From G963674505 sp964575975 (GTDB lineage Bacteria > Desulfobacterota > Desulfobacteria > Desulfobacterales > SKZT01), in the NCBI GenBank assembly GCA_964575975.1, contig CAZNTU010000039.1, positions 1 through 33,532 of the forward strand: DNA of 33,532 nucleotides, written 5' to 3'. Both the position numbers and the translations under genes were made by a program. The notes below the pieces were generated by a model, which made no database searches, had not been told where the DNA came from, and was given only the letters and a program-made list of their open reading frames with translations. Positions 7,969 through 15,628 of the stretch are shown piece by piece. The number at the start of each line of letters is the position of its first letter. Position 1 is the stretch's first letter.

Positions 7969-8802
7969 TCACCTCTCGAGAAAATGCCACATAAGGGCTA
8001 CAGACCCGATCGCCCAACAATACCACGAAAAATAATATATCCTTCCGGTGCGAACAAGGCGCAAAAGCGCCTTTAGCGCGAAGAAGCCGGACAAAGCGGC
8101 GGCGGCGGCCCCCGCCAGTATCCCCTCGGGCGGAATCGAGGATTTCATGGCGGAACTGTCGAACCCCAAAATCAGCGCCCCGCATATCGCCGGTATGGAA
8201 AGCAGGAACGAATACCGGCCCGCCAGATCCCGGTCGATTCCCAAGAAAAGCGCGGCCGAAATCGTCGCCCCCGACCGGGATATTCCCGGCATGATTGCCA
8301 AGCCCTGAACAAAACCAACCACGAGCGAATCGGAAATTCCCATTTTCTTCAAAAGCCTGCCTTCGGCCGATACCAGTCTAGTAAACCATAAAAAGGTCCC
8401 CGTTATCATCAACATGGTTCCGACGATTTGAACCGATCCGAAAATCCTGTCGGCCATTTCGTGGAACACCAGACCCAACGCCGCAGTGGGCACGCTTCCC
8501 ACAATAATAAGACCCGACATTCGGATTTCGGGGTTTTCCCTGAACATTCCCTTCAACCCGCCATGGGTCCTGTAGAGTCCGGGCGCTTTCCAAAGAGCCG
8601 CCAGAATGGAGAGGATTTCCCTGTAAAAAATGCCGCATACGGCGACAAGCGTTCCCGCGTGCAAACATACGTCCAAAAGCAGCTCGGGCTCGTTCATCCC
8701 GAAAAGGTTCTGGAACAACACCAAGTGTCCGGAGCTGCTGATCGGCAAAAATTCAGTCAAACCTTGCACTATTCCTAAAATCAATGCGTAAAGGATTTCC
8801 AA
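7969..8802 (-). CDS. uppP: Undecaprenyl-diphosphate phosphatase (UppP/BacA)
   Basis: Integral inner-membrane enzyme that dephosphorylates undecaprenyl pyrophosphate, recycling the lipid carrier for peptidoglycan and other envelope polymers. The 277 residues are a normal length and form many hydrophobic segments. Both family signatures are intact: GLTEFLPISSSGHL (14-27) with E17, and MPGISRSGAT (171-180) with R176. The start is TTG, supported by GAGGTGA four to five bases upstream and by the typical MEILYALILGIVQGLTEF beginning. It is divergent from the aroF-pheA fusion. Confidence 0.95.
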   Translation of the reverse strand: MEILYALILGIVQGLTEFLPISSSGHLVLFQNLFGMNEPELLLDVCLHAGTLVAVCGIFYREILSILAALWKAPGLYRTHGGLKGMFRENPEIRMSGLIIVGSVPTAALGLVFHEMADRIFGSVQIVGTMLMITGTFLWFTRLVSAEGRLLKKMGISDSLVVGFVQGLAIMPGISRSGATISAALFLGIDRDLAGRYSFLLSIPAICGALILGFDSSAMKSSIPPEGILAGAAAAALSGFFALKALLRLVRTGRIYYFSWYCWAIGSVALMWHFLER

Positions 8803-8845
8803 GTGTCACCTCGATTTCATTTTTTTAGAATGCAGTTTTTCCTAT

Positions 8846-8874
8846 ATCCTATAAGAGACCATTACGCGGGGCAA
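8846..8874 (-). promoter_or_regulatory. Likely sigma-70 promoter of uppP
   Basis: On the minus strand, TTGCCC (8874-8869) and TAGGAT (8851-8846) are separated by 17 bp. They lie about 45 bp before the uppP start codon. The match is moderate but the position is right. Confidence 0.4.
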
Positions 8875-8933
8875 ATGGCAAGTCGCCATCCGATTGCCTC
8901 CAGGTTGTTATGATTCGTTTCGAAAATTTCGGC

Positions 8934-8993
8934 TTCGAGTTTGGTTTCGAATTCGGCCTTGGAACGGTAGTCGGATTCAAAACCAAGCTCGAA
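8934..8993. repeat. Long imperfect hairpin in the uppP/aroF intergenic region
   Basis: Bases 8934-8957 pair with 8970-8993: 24 positions with one mismatch (C8948/A8979) and three G-U wobbles, around a 12-base loop. The core is TTCGAGTTTGGTTTCGAA against TTCAAAACCAAGCTCGAA. Neither side carries a T run. It lies between both predicted divergent promoters and so outside the two leaders. It may be an operator, a small-RNA stem or a repeat element. Confidence 0.55.
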
Positions 8994-9135
8994 TTTCACA
9001 TGAAAATACCCGTATAGGATTCAAAAAGCAACTTTCTTGATAAAAATGGACGGGAAAGACAATTTCAGCGCAAAGTTTCGCCAACTATATGGACACGGTT
9101 CGTTTTTCATCCCGTCGAAGCGTTTGTGTTTTTGG

Positions 9136-9164
9136 TTGACAATACCGCTCGGTACGCATAAGAG
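9136..9164 (+). promoter_or_regulatory. Likely promoter of the aroF-pheA fusion with a palindromic spacer
   Basis: TTGACA (9136-9141) and TAAGAG (9159-9164) are 17 bp apart. The spacer contains the perfect palindrome TACCG-CT-CGGTA (9143-9154), a natural place for a repressor to bind. The start codon follows about 29 bp after the predicted transcription start. Confidence 0.5.
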
Positions 9165-9199
9165 CTTACGTTCACAACCATGAAAACAAGGGGGAAAAT

Positions 9200-11098
9200 A
9201 TGATTCTTGTTCTTGAAAAAACGATAACCCGGGACCAAAAGGAGCGGCTTGTCCAAGAGCTGCGAAAGGAAAACTGCATTATCAAGGAAATCCAGGGGGT
9301 GGAAGAAACCATCATGGGCGTGGTCGGAAAGGCGTCGAAGGATATCCGATACTACGAGACCCTTCCCGGAGTTTCCAAGGCGATTCCCATTTCCAAGCCC
9401 TACAAGCTGGTCAGCAGGGAGCTTCACCCGGAGCCGAGCGTCATTCAGGTCGGAGACGTTGCGGTCGGCGGGGATCGCATAGTGGTGATCGCGGGACCGT
9501 GCGGCGTGGAGGGACGCGAAAGGACGCTCGACATAGCCCGCGCGGTACGAAAAAGCGGCGCGGTCCTTTTTCGGGGGGGCGCCTTCAAGCCGAGAACGTC
9601 GCCTTATTCCTTCCAGGGTATGGGCGAGGACGGCTTGAAAATACTTGCCGAGGTGCGCGAGGAGACCGGCATGGGAGTAGTGACCGAAATCGTCGCTCCC
9701 AGCCAGATCGATCTTGCGATGAAATACGTGGATGTCCTGCAGATCGGCGCCCGAAACATGCAAAACTTCGAGTTGTTGAAATCGGTCGGCAGGCTGGGCA
9801 AACCCGTCCTCCTCAAACGTGGGCTTGCCGCCACCATAAAGGAATGGCTCATGGCCGCCGAATATATCCTGTCCGAGGGAAACGACAAGGTCATACTCTG
9901 CGAAAGAGGCATCCGGACCTTCGAGACGTTTACCAGGAACACCCTGGATCTCACGGCGGTCCCTATTATCAAGCAGCTTAGCCATCTTCCCGTGATCATA
10001 GACCCAAGCCACGCCACCGGAATCCGGGACAAGGTAAGCCCCATGGCAAGAGCGGCCATCGCGGCGGGCGCCGACGGCTTGATCATCGAAGTGCATACCG
10101 AACCGGACAAGGCTCTCTCCGATGGTCCCCAGAGCCTCTATCCGGAACAGTTCGAGCAGCTCATGCGGGATCTGTACGTAATCGCGCCCGTGGTGGGAAA
10201 GCAAGTCGACTTCAGATACCTGGAGAAGGCCCGAGCCATGAAAAAGCCGCTGGGCAAAGCGAAAAAGGCCGCCAAGGTCCTTTACCACGGGGTTCCGGGG
10301 ACGTCCAGCCATAAGGCCTGCCTCCAGTTCTTCGGGGAGGAGGCGCCGCTGGAAAGTTGCTCGTCGTTCAGGGAAATATTCGAAAAAGTCATGGAGGACG
10401 AGTCCGAACTGGGATTGATACCGGTGGAGAACTCCCTAACGGGAAGCATCCATGAAAACTACGATCTCCTATTGGAATACGACGCAAAAATCGTGGGCGA
10501 GGTGGTCCTTCGCATCGTACACAACCTGATCGGATTGCCGGGCGCGCAGATCGACGGGATCGAAAGGGTCTATTCCCACCCGTTGGTGTTCGAGCAATGC
10601 AGGGAATTTCTGGACCGGCATCGGAACTGGGACCTGATCGCGGCGAAGGACACGGTCGCCGGTCTTGTCAGAATCCAGGAAAACAACGATCCCAGGGAGG
10701 CGGTCGTCGCCAACAAGCAAGCGGCCGAATTGTACAACCTGTCCGTCCTCAAGGAGGGCGTGGAGACCAATCCCAGAAATTACACCCGTTTTGTCGTCAT
10801 TGCGCGCGAGGACTTTTTCGCCGGACCCAAGGACAAGACCTCGCTGATATACTCCGTAAGCGACAAGCCCGGAGCGTTGCACGAAACCATGAAGATTTTC
10901 GCCGAAAAACAAATCAACATCGTCAAGCTGGAATCCCGTCCGAACCCCACGAAACCGTGGCAATACCTCTTCTACGTGGATTTGGAAATGGGTTTGGAGG
11001 ACGAGGAAAGCCTCGCGGTTCTGAAAAGTTTGAAGGAAAAGACGGAGTTTTTCAAGCTTCTGGGAAACTATCAGAAAGGACCCAAGTCCATTACCTGA
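9200..11098 (+). CDS. Fused DAHP synthase (type I-beta) and ACT-regulated prephenate dehydratase
   Basis: A single uninterrupted 632-residue frame holds two enzymes. Residues 1-70 form the small N-terminal domain of AroF/AroG type I-beta enzymes. Residues about 75-340 are DAHP synthase, the entry step of the shikimate pathway: AGPCGVEG (98-105), KPRTSPYSFQG (130-140), QIGARNMQNF (181-190), DPSHATG (268-274). Residues about 358-540 are prephenate dehydratase: GLIPVENS (405-412), SHPLVFEQC (459-467), DTVAG, and the catalytic TRF (529-531). A C-terminal ACT domain (547-625) carries GALH (558-561) and ESRP (578-581), the phenylalanine-binding motifs. No chorismate mutase domain is present. AAGGGGG precedes the start. 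The fusion should expose both activities to Phe control. Confidence 0.93.
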   Translation: MILVLEKTITRDQKERLVQELRKENCIIKEIQGVEETIMGVVGKASKDIRYYETLPGVSKAIPISKPYKLVSRELHPEPSVIQVGDVAVGGDRIVVIAGPCGVEGRERTLDIARAVRKSGAVLFRGGAFKPRTSPYSFQGMGEDGLKILAEVREETGMGVVTEIVAPSQIDLAMKYVDVLQIGARNMQNFELLKSVGRLGKPVLLKRGLAATIKEWLMAAEYILSEGNDKVILCERGIRTFETFTRNTLDLTAVPIIKQLSHLPVIIDPSHATGIRDKVSPMARAAIAAGADGLIIEVHTEPDKALSDGPQSLYPEQFEQLMRDLYVIAPVVGKQVDFRYLEKARAMKKPLGKAKKAAKVLYHGVPGTSSHKACLQFFGEEAPLESCSSFREIFEKVMEDESELGLIPVENSLTGSIHENYDLLLEYDAKIVGEVVLRIVHNLIGLPGAQIDGIERVYSHPLVFEQCREFLDRHRNWDLIAAKDTVAGLVRIQENNDPREAVVANKQAAELYNLSVLKEGVETNPRNYTRFVVIAREDFFAGPKDKTSLIYSVSDKPGALHETMKIFAEKQINIVKLESRPNPTKPWQYLFYVDLEMGLEDEESLAVLKSLKEKTEFFKLLGNYQKGPKSIT

Positions 11099-11125
11099 TG
11101 GCTTCCAATATCAGTCGATTCGAGT

Positions 11126-11587
11126 CTATTTCTTCTTCAATTCGGGGGCTTTAAGCGGAGGCCGGTTGTATTTTCGCCGAAGCCAATTGGCTGATTTCAA
11201 GACCGTCCGCCTTCCCACGAGATACCTGATCAATCGGCGCTTTCCCGGAAAGCTCGTAAGGGAAAGCCCGATCAGGATCGAAAGGACCCCCTGGCCCGGC
11301 AAGAACAGCATCAGGAAGCCCGCCAATATTAAAATCGTTCCCGCTATGTTTTTGAGAACAAGGTATAGAACCCACAGTACCGGGTTTTCGATCGGTTTGC
11401 GGGGCGAAATTCGATGGTTTTTCACGAAATAGGTTTCGGGCAGCAAAACTATGACACTCCCCAAAATCAGAATGGTTCCGAAGAACATCGCCACGGAAGA
11501 AAATCCCATCCACGCAAGCAAGGTCTCGTGAGCGGAAAACCATTGTTTCAGCATGTCTATAAATTTGATCGTCTGCGACTCGTCCAT
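11126..11587 (-). CDS. PGPGW-like small membrane protein
   Basis: 153-residue protein with two strongly hydrophobic stretches (about 25-50 and 78-108), a basic loop between them and a basic C-terminal tail. The second stretch contains FLMLFLPGQGVLSILIGL, which resembles the PGPGW motif of the uncharacterised transmembrane family of that name (here PGQGV). Function is unknown; the family is usually placed in the inner membrane. It is convergent with the aroF-pheA fusion, 27 bp away, with no terminator between. A G-rich run lies just before the ATG. Confidence 0.65.
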   Translation of the reverse strand: MDESQTIKFIDMLKQWFSAHETLLAWMGFSSVAMFFGTILILGSVIVLLPETYFVKNHRISPRKPIENPVLWVLYLVLKNIAGTILILAGFLMLFLPGQGVLSILIGLSLTSFPGKRRLIRYLVGRRTVLKSANWLRRKYNRPPLKAPELKKK

Positions 11588-11950
11588 CGCCCCCCGCGCT
11601 TTCGTAAAAAGAGCCCGTCGTTTGCTCGCGGAACAATGCCGATTTGCGGCTTCCTCGCCCTATGGAAGAGACTGTTCCCGCAATCCGCGACAAGCCGAAC
11701 AAAAAGAATATCGTCGCCGTCCCCAATGGGGTTTGTCGGGCTTTTCCGGTTTCCGGCGCGCTCCCATGGAGAGCGGCGCTGTCGCGACAACGTCTTTCTC
11801 ATATAACCATGTTGCGGAGGGATAGCAACACCCCAAATTTGCATTTGACGCGCGCCTATGATATTAAAAGAAACAATTCGGTTCAAAAAACAAGGTCGGG
11901 TCACGAAGTTTTGCTGCAACGGAAAAAATAAATAAAAACGGGAGGAGCAG
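11588..11950. other. Divergent intergenic region without a gene (363 bp)
   Basis: It separates the minus-strand membrane protein from the plus-strand winged-helix gene. I see no credible open frame. It holds a 10-bp perfect palindrome (TGTCGCGACA, 11780-11789), a small hairpin (TGTTGC 11810-11815 / GCAACA 11825-11830) and a promoter candidate at 11839-11867. Confidence 0.5.
11839..11867 (+). promoter_or_regulatory. Possible promoter of the winged-helix gene
   Basis: TTGCAT (11839-11844) and TATTAA (11862-11867) are 17 bp apart. They lie about 80 bp before the start codon. The match to sigma-70 consensus is moderate. Confidence 0.35.
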
Positions 11951-12478
11951 ATGTACGGTTTCGATTTTTTTTTCAAGACCGCCGCTGCGGGAATGAAAGT
12001 CGCTCAAAAAAGCGTCGAAAACATGTTCCGGCTAATGGAGATGTTTCTCCAACAGGAGCCCCGTTCCGAAAATAAAGGGGCCGAACAAGAAATGGAAGCT
12101 TCTTCCGAGAAAGCCGAAACGAAAGAACCCGCTCCGAAAAGATATGTCGGCGCAAGATCGGAAACAATTCGCGAGAGAGCGGCCGTTTCGGCGAAAAAAG
12201 CCCCCGAGTCAAAGGAAAAAACTATCCCTGAGCAAAAACCGACTCCCTCCACTGCTAAGTCCGCCCCGCCCCAAACAACGGTCGCTCGGACAGGTGAACC
12301 CGTCGCGGCAATCGAAGTCGTCAAACGCCTTTTATCGGAAAAGAAAAAGCCCTTGAAAACAGAGGAGATCATGAAAGCTACCGGTTTCAACAGGAAGAAG
12401 GTCCAAGACAACCTCTACAAGCTCAAAAAGCGCGGGGAAATAAAAATGGTGGAAAAAGGCGTATATGTTAAAAGATGA
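11951..12478 (+). CDS. Winged-helix protein with a phasin-like N-terminal helix
   Basis: 175 residues in three parts. Residues 1-36 form an aromatic, amphipathic helix (FFFKTAAAGMKVAQKSVENM) that resembles the start of phasin-type granule proteins. Residues about 37-115 are a low-complexity linker rich in Glu, Lys, Pro, Ser and Ala. Residues about 118-175 look like a winged helix-turn-helix: KTEEIMKATGFNRKKVQDNL as the helices, then a basic hairpin ending VEKGVYVKR. It may tether DNA to something bound by the N-terminal helix, but that is inference. GGGAGGAG before the ATG supports the start. A large palindrome follows the stop codon. Confidence 0.65.
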   Translation: MYGFDFFFKTAAAGMKVAQKSVENMFRLMEMFLQQEPRSENKGAEQEMEASSEKAETKEPAPKRYVGARSETIRERAAVSAKKAPESKEKTIPEQKPTPSTAKSAPPQTTVARTGEPVAAIEVVKRLLSEKKKPLKTEEIMKATGFNRKKVQDNLYKLKKRGEIKMVEKGVYVKR

Positions 12479-12511
12479 TTCGGCACGGTCGAAACCCGTT
12501 TTTCATGCACC

Positions 12512-12565
12512 CGACCAAGCACAAAGAGCGACGGCCTTTCGGCCGTCGCTCTTTGTGCTTGGTCG
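12512..12565. terminator. 25-bp perfect palindrome between convergent genes, probable bidirectional terminator
   Basis: Bases 12512-12536 and 12541-12565 are perfect reverse complements, closing a TTTC loop. The core reads AAGAGCGACGGCC / GGCCGTCGCTCTT. It sits between the ends of the winged-helix gene (+) and the TPR gene (-), the right place for a shared terminator. The nearest T run on the plus strand (12574-12579) is nine bases beyond the stem, so it is not a classical intrinsic terminator. Confidence 0.6.
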
Positions 12566-12616
12566 TTCAATCTGTTTTTGTGGCTCTTCGAGACCGGCGG
12601 GGGAAATTCCGGAACC

Positions 12617-13132
12617 TTACCTGTCCATTGCGTCGGCAATGCCTTCTTCCTCCAGTTTCAAATGCCGGGATCTCCAGACGTTGTTCTCGTTCGCGTACGT
12701 GTTGAGATTCCTTTCGGTCAGCATGGTCACCATTTCGATGTCCTCTTGGGCCCGGTCCTCTCGGCCGGTCTTAGATAAGATGGCCGCCCGGCTGTAATAG
12801 GCCGCTCCGTATTCCGGGTCCAGTTCGATGGCCTTGTCGAAATCCGCGATCGCCCTGTCGTGCTCCCCTTTCTTGTCGAATTCCAAACCTCGCAGGTGAT
12901 AGGCCCTTGCGTAATCGGGCTTGAGTTCGATCGCCCTGTCGAAATCCTTGAGCGAATCTTTCGAACGCTCCAACCGCGCGTAGGCCGCTCCCCGGCTTAC
13001 ATACGCCAACGCGAATTCGGGCTCTTCCTCGATGGCGGCCGAAAAAAGTTCCACCGCCTTTTCGAAGCTTTGGTTCATGTACGCCGAAACGCCTTCGTCA
13101 AACCTGTTTTTTACATTGTCTTTATCGAACAT
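12617..13132 (-). CDS. Tetratricopeptide-repeat protein
   Basis: 171-residue soluble protein made mostly of TPR units: about 9-42, 43-76 and 77-110, with a partial fourth after 111. Repeat landmarks are visible, for example AYVSRGAAYARLERSKDSLK, AYHLRGLEFDKKGEHDRAIA and AYYSRAAIL, with DFDRAIELKPDYA-type helix B ends. No signal peptide or catalytic domain is seen, so it is probably a cytoplasmic scaffold; the partner is unknown. AGGAGGT eight bases before the ATG is an excellent ribosome-binding site. It has its own promoter at 13289-13316. Confidence 0.85.
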   Translation of the reverse strand: MFDKDNVKNRFDEGVSAYMNQSFEKAVELFSAAIEEEPEFALAYVSRGAAYARLERSKDSLKDFDRAIELKPDYARAYHLRGLEFDKKGEHDRAIADFDKAIELDPEYGAAYYSRAAILSKTGREDRAQEDIEMVTMLTERNLNTYANENNVWRSRHLKLEEEGIADAMDR

Positions 13133-13288
13133 GGCTCGTTACCTCCTGTTTGATTAAAAGGAAGCGGTATTCGGGTCGTCGGCTCCGCAACGAATCAAAA
13201 AGATCGTAAGATAAAGAACCGAACGAAAACAATTTCCGCGCATAACTGCCTGCAATTCTTACGAATACCGTTATGTTTCGTCGGGCAT

Positions 13289-13316
13289 ATTCTAATGCCG
13301 ACGGTTTTTTTGTCAA
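13289..13316 (-). promoter_or_regulatory. Strong sigma-70 promoter of the TPR gene
   Basis: On the minus strand, perfect TTGACA (13316-13311) and TAGAAT (13294-13289) are 16 bp apart. The leader to the start codon is about 150 bases. The same bases form a hairpin with a T run when read on the plus strand (13279-13311). Confidence 0.65.
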
Positions 13317-13340
13317 GAAAGTAGCGAGATATATATGCTT

Positions 13341-14411
13341 TTATGATTCCGTCCCCTGAAAGCGGCGCAGATTTTCCAGTTTTTCCAGTGCCTTGCCTTG
13401 GGCAAGGGCCTGTCTGGCCGACTCGGCGCCTTCGGCGTAACTTGACGCAAGACCTGATATGTAAAGCGCCGCGGCGGCGTTCATGCAGAAGAAATCGGCC
13501 TCCGGAAGATCGTACTTTCCGCTCAGGACGTCGTATACGCGTCGGGCGTTGCCTTGGGCGCTCGGGCTGCTGGCTATGCGGTCGAACTTGACCGTCTTCA
13601 AACCGAAATCCTCCGGCGAAACCTCGTATGTTTCGATCTTCCCGTTTTTCAATTCCACCACACGCGTAGGCCCGGAAAGGGAAAATTCGTCCATTCCGAA
13701 GCTTTTGTCCTGGTCTTCGGCCATGCCGTACGGCGCCAGGGCGGAGGGCATTCCGATCTCCTTCAGGATGGCGATCAGTTGGTCGCAAACGGCGGGGGAG
13801 TAGGCGCCGATGACGATGCTCGACGTCTTGGCGCAGGGCATTGTGAGCGGGCCGATGATGTTGAAGGCGGAGGTGAATCGCATGCTTCGGATCAGGCGAG
13901 CCCATCCGGATTTAAGGAACGCCTCGCCCGGAAGATAGCAGACGCCGTGGCGGTCGAGACACTGTTCCGCTCGGTGGAGGCTTGCGTTCAAGTCGATACC
14001 GAGAATTTCAAGGATGTCGGACGCGCCGGACACTCCGGTTACCAGTCGCGCGCCCTTCTTGGCCACCGGCAATCCGCAGGCGGCGGCGACAAGAGAGGCC
14101 GGAGTGGAACAATTGACCGTCTTCAGGGAATCGGAGCCGGTTCCGACGATGTCGCTTATCGGTCCCGCCGTTTTCGGATTTATCTTTTCCGTGTCGTATC
14201 GATCCAGCGCGTCCCATGCTCCGGAAAGCTCCTCTATGGAGGGTCCTCTCGCAATATGGGCCATTAGAAAAGCGCCTTGCTGAAGTTCCGGTTGTTCGTT
14301 TCGAATAATTTGCCTGTACGCCTCGCAAGTTTCTTCGCGAGACAGGTATTTCCTGGCCGCGACCGCGCAAATCAGGCGGCCGAAATCTCTAAGCTGGCTT
14401 TCCGTAGCCAT
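13341..14411 (-). CDS. TrpD-like phosphoribosyltransferase of unknown acceptor
   Basis: 356 residues with the anthranilate phosphoribosyltransferase fold. PRPP and metal features are kept: DIVGTGSDS (87-95, family GTGGD), NCST (100-103), K118, the magnesium pair D241-E242, and FNIIGPLTMP (183-192). Acceptor-site features are not. The family's KHGNR reads KKGAR (118-122), and the histidine of the HHPA-type loop has no equivalent in the 157-170 region. I therefore infer a PRPP-dependent transferase acting on something other than anthranilate. No trp gene lies nearby. It follows the zinc dehydrogenase by 18 bp, with AAGGAGAG before the ATG, so the two are co-transcribed. Confidence 0.82.
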   Translation of the reverse strand: MATESQLRDFGRLICAVAARKYLSREETCEAYRQIIRNEQPELQQGAFLMAHIARGPSIEELSGAWDALDRYDTEKINPKTAGPISDIVGTGSDSLKTVNCSTPASLVAAACGLPVAKKGARLVTGVSGASDILEILGIDLNASLHRAEQCLDRHGVCYLPGEAFLKSGWARLIRSMRFTSAFNIIGPLTMPCAKTSSIVIGAYSPAVCDQLIAILKEIGMPSALAPYGMAEDQDKSFGMDEFSLSGPTRVVELKNGKIETYEVSPEDFGLKTVKFDRIASSPSAQGNARRVYDVLSGKYDLPEADFFCMNAAAALYISGLASSYAEGAESARQALAQGKALEKLENLRRFQGTES

Positions 14412-14429
14412 TGAACGACTCTCCTTTCA

Positions 14430-15407
14430 TCAGAATTTTACCACATACCGAAGGACTTTTCCGTCCCAAACGGCGGGCAAAGCACCGGGGACCTCCTCCA
14501 GCGAAATATACTTTTCCACCAGCAAGAAAAACTCGTCCGAGCGTTGGCGGATCAGTTCCGCTGCCGATCGAATTTGAGGCCTCGTGCATCCGTAGGCGCT
14601 GGTGATCCTCAGTTGACGATAGTGAATTTCGTTCAGCACGTCGACGATTTCTTTCGCGATTTGGTCGTTGGAATCCGTAAAGCCGCTGAAAATGCAAAAG
14701 CAACCTCCGGCAAGCAGCTTTTTGATTCCGGTCCTGAAGGTTTCCAAAGAGGGCGCCGCGTTGATGGCCGCGTGGAAGCCGCCTTCGGGCAAATCCTCGA
14801 CGACCTTGATCCCCGTTTTATCCTGAAATCCTTTGCTGAGGCGGATTTTTTCGGGATTGATTTCGCTGACCGTCGGCTCGGCCTCCCGGCTTTTAACGGC
14901 AAGCGCCATCATCAAGCCCACCGGCCCGGCTCCGAGTATCAGTACTTTTCGTCCTTTCTGCACGTCCGCCATTTTCAAGGCGTTCATCGTGCATGCGACG
15001 GGTTCGGCGAGGCATGCGACTTCGTCGGGCAGGTCGTCCGCGATTTCCACGAGGGACGATTCCTTGACGACCGCATATTCGGCAAGACCGCCGTCCTGAT
15101 GGAAACCCGAGATCCGCATGGCGCCGCACAGGTTTTCGTATCCGTCGCGGCAGGAAGCGCATTTCCCGCAGGCGTCGCCCGGCCACACGACGCAGCGCCT
15201 GCCGTTGTCCTCTCGGGTTCCGCAGATCTCGTGTCCCAGGATTCGAGGCAGGACAAGGTCCCTGTGTCCCATTTTCCACATTTTGGCGTCGGTGCGGCAC
15301 AACGCGGCGCTGTTTATCCGAATCAAAGTTTCGTCGGTCCAGGGTTTCGGCATCGGGACCTCGGCGACTGCTATCTTTCCGATTTCCTCCAGCAACAATG
15401 CCTTCAT
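14430..15407 (-). CDS. Zinc-dependent alcohol/polyol dehydrogenase (MDR family)
   Basis: Medium-chain NAD(P)-dependent dehydrogenase, 325 residues. Catalytic zinc ligands are C37, H59 (GHE) and E135. The structural zinc lobe is C80, C83, C86 and C94. The Rossmann motif is GAGPVG (159-164). The start at 15407 has GGAG nine bases upstream and gives the usual MDR beginning MKALLLEEIGKI; the earlier ATG at 15422 has no ribosome-binding site. Substrate is not deducible; relatives act on threonine, sorbitol or other secondary alcohols. It is the first gene of a two-gene operon with the TrpD-like transferase. Confidence 0.88.
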   Translation of the reverse strand: MKALLLEEIGKIAVAEVPMPKPWTDETLIRINSAALCRTDAKMWKMGHRDLVLPRILGHEICGTREDNGRRCVVWPGDACGKCASCRDGYENLCGAMRISGFHQDGGLAEYAVVKESSLVEIADDLPDEVACLAEPVACTMNALKMADVQKGRKVLILGAGPVGLMMALAVKSREAEPTVSEINPEKIRLSKGFQDKTGIKVVEDLPEGGFHAAINAAPSLETFRTGIKKLLAGGCFCIFSGFTDSNDQIAKEIVDVLNEIHYRQLRITSAYGCTRPQIRSAAELIRQRSDEFFLLVEKYISLEEVPGALPAVWDGKVLRYVVKF

Positions 15408-15468
15408 TGCTTTTTTCTCCATATTCGGGCGAATGCCCTTCTTAAATTAAAGCCTCGATTTTGAGCCA

Positions 15469-15495
15469 AAAATACCATACCATAAACGGAGGCAA
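15469..15495 (-). promoter_or_regulatory. Possible promoter of the dehydrogenase-TrpD-like operon
   Basis: On the minus strand, TTGCCT (15495-15490) precedes an extended -10, TGG-TATTTT (15477-15469), with a 15-bp spacer. The extended TGn partly offsets the short spacing. Confidence 0.3.
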
Positions 15496-15593
15496 TATTC
15501 TCAATCCTTTTTTCCGAAAAATCGTCGCGAACGATTCATCGGGCCTCCGATGCAACGGTCTCTTTCAGGGGTGACGTTGCATCCGGACGGTCG

Positions 15594-15628
15594 TCCTGTT
15601 TTCTAGGATCAATCCTGTTTTTTAGGAT
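15594..15628 (+). promoter_or_regulatory. Two direct copies of a 16-bp dyad, likely activator-binding sites
   Basis: TCCTGTTTTCTAGGAT (15594-15609) and TCCTGTTTTTTAGGAT (15613-15628) differ at one base and are 19 bp apart start to start. Each is an inverted repeat (TCCT/AGGA) with a six- to eight-base centre. They lie about 120 to 150 bp upstream of the sigma-54 element at 15737-15752, the usual range for an enhancer-binding activator. Confidence 0.5.

Noticed and set aside
8875..8913. 12-codon frame as an aromatic leader peptide for aroF-pheA
   Set aside because: It has no Phe or Tyr codons and lies upstream of the predicted promoter.
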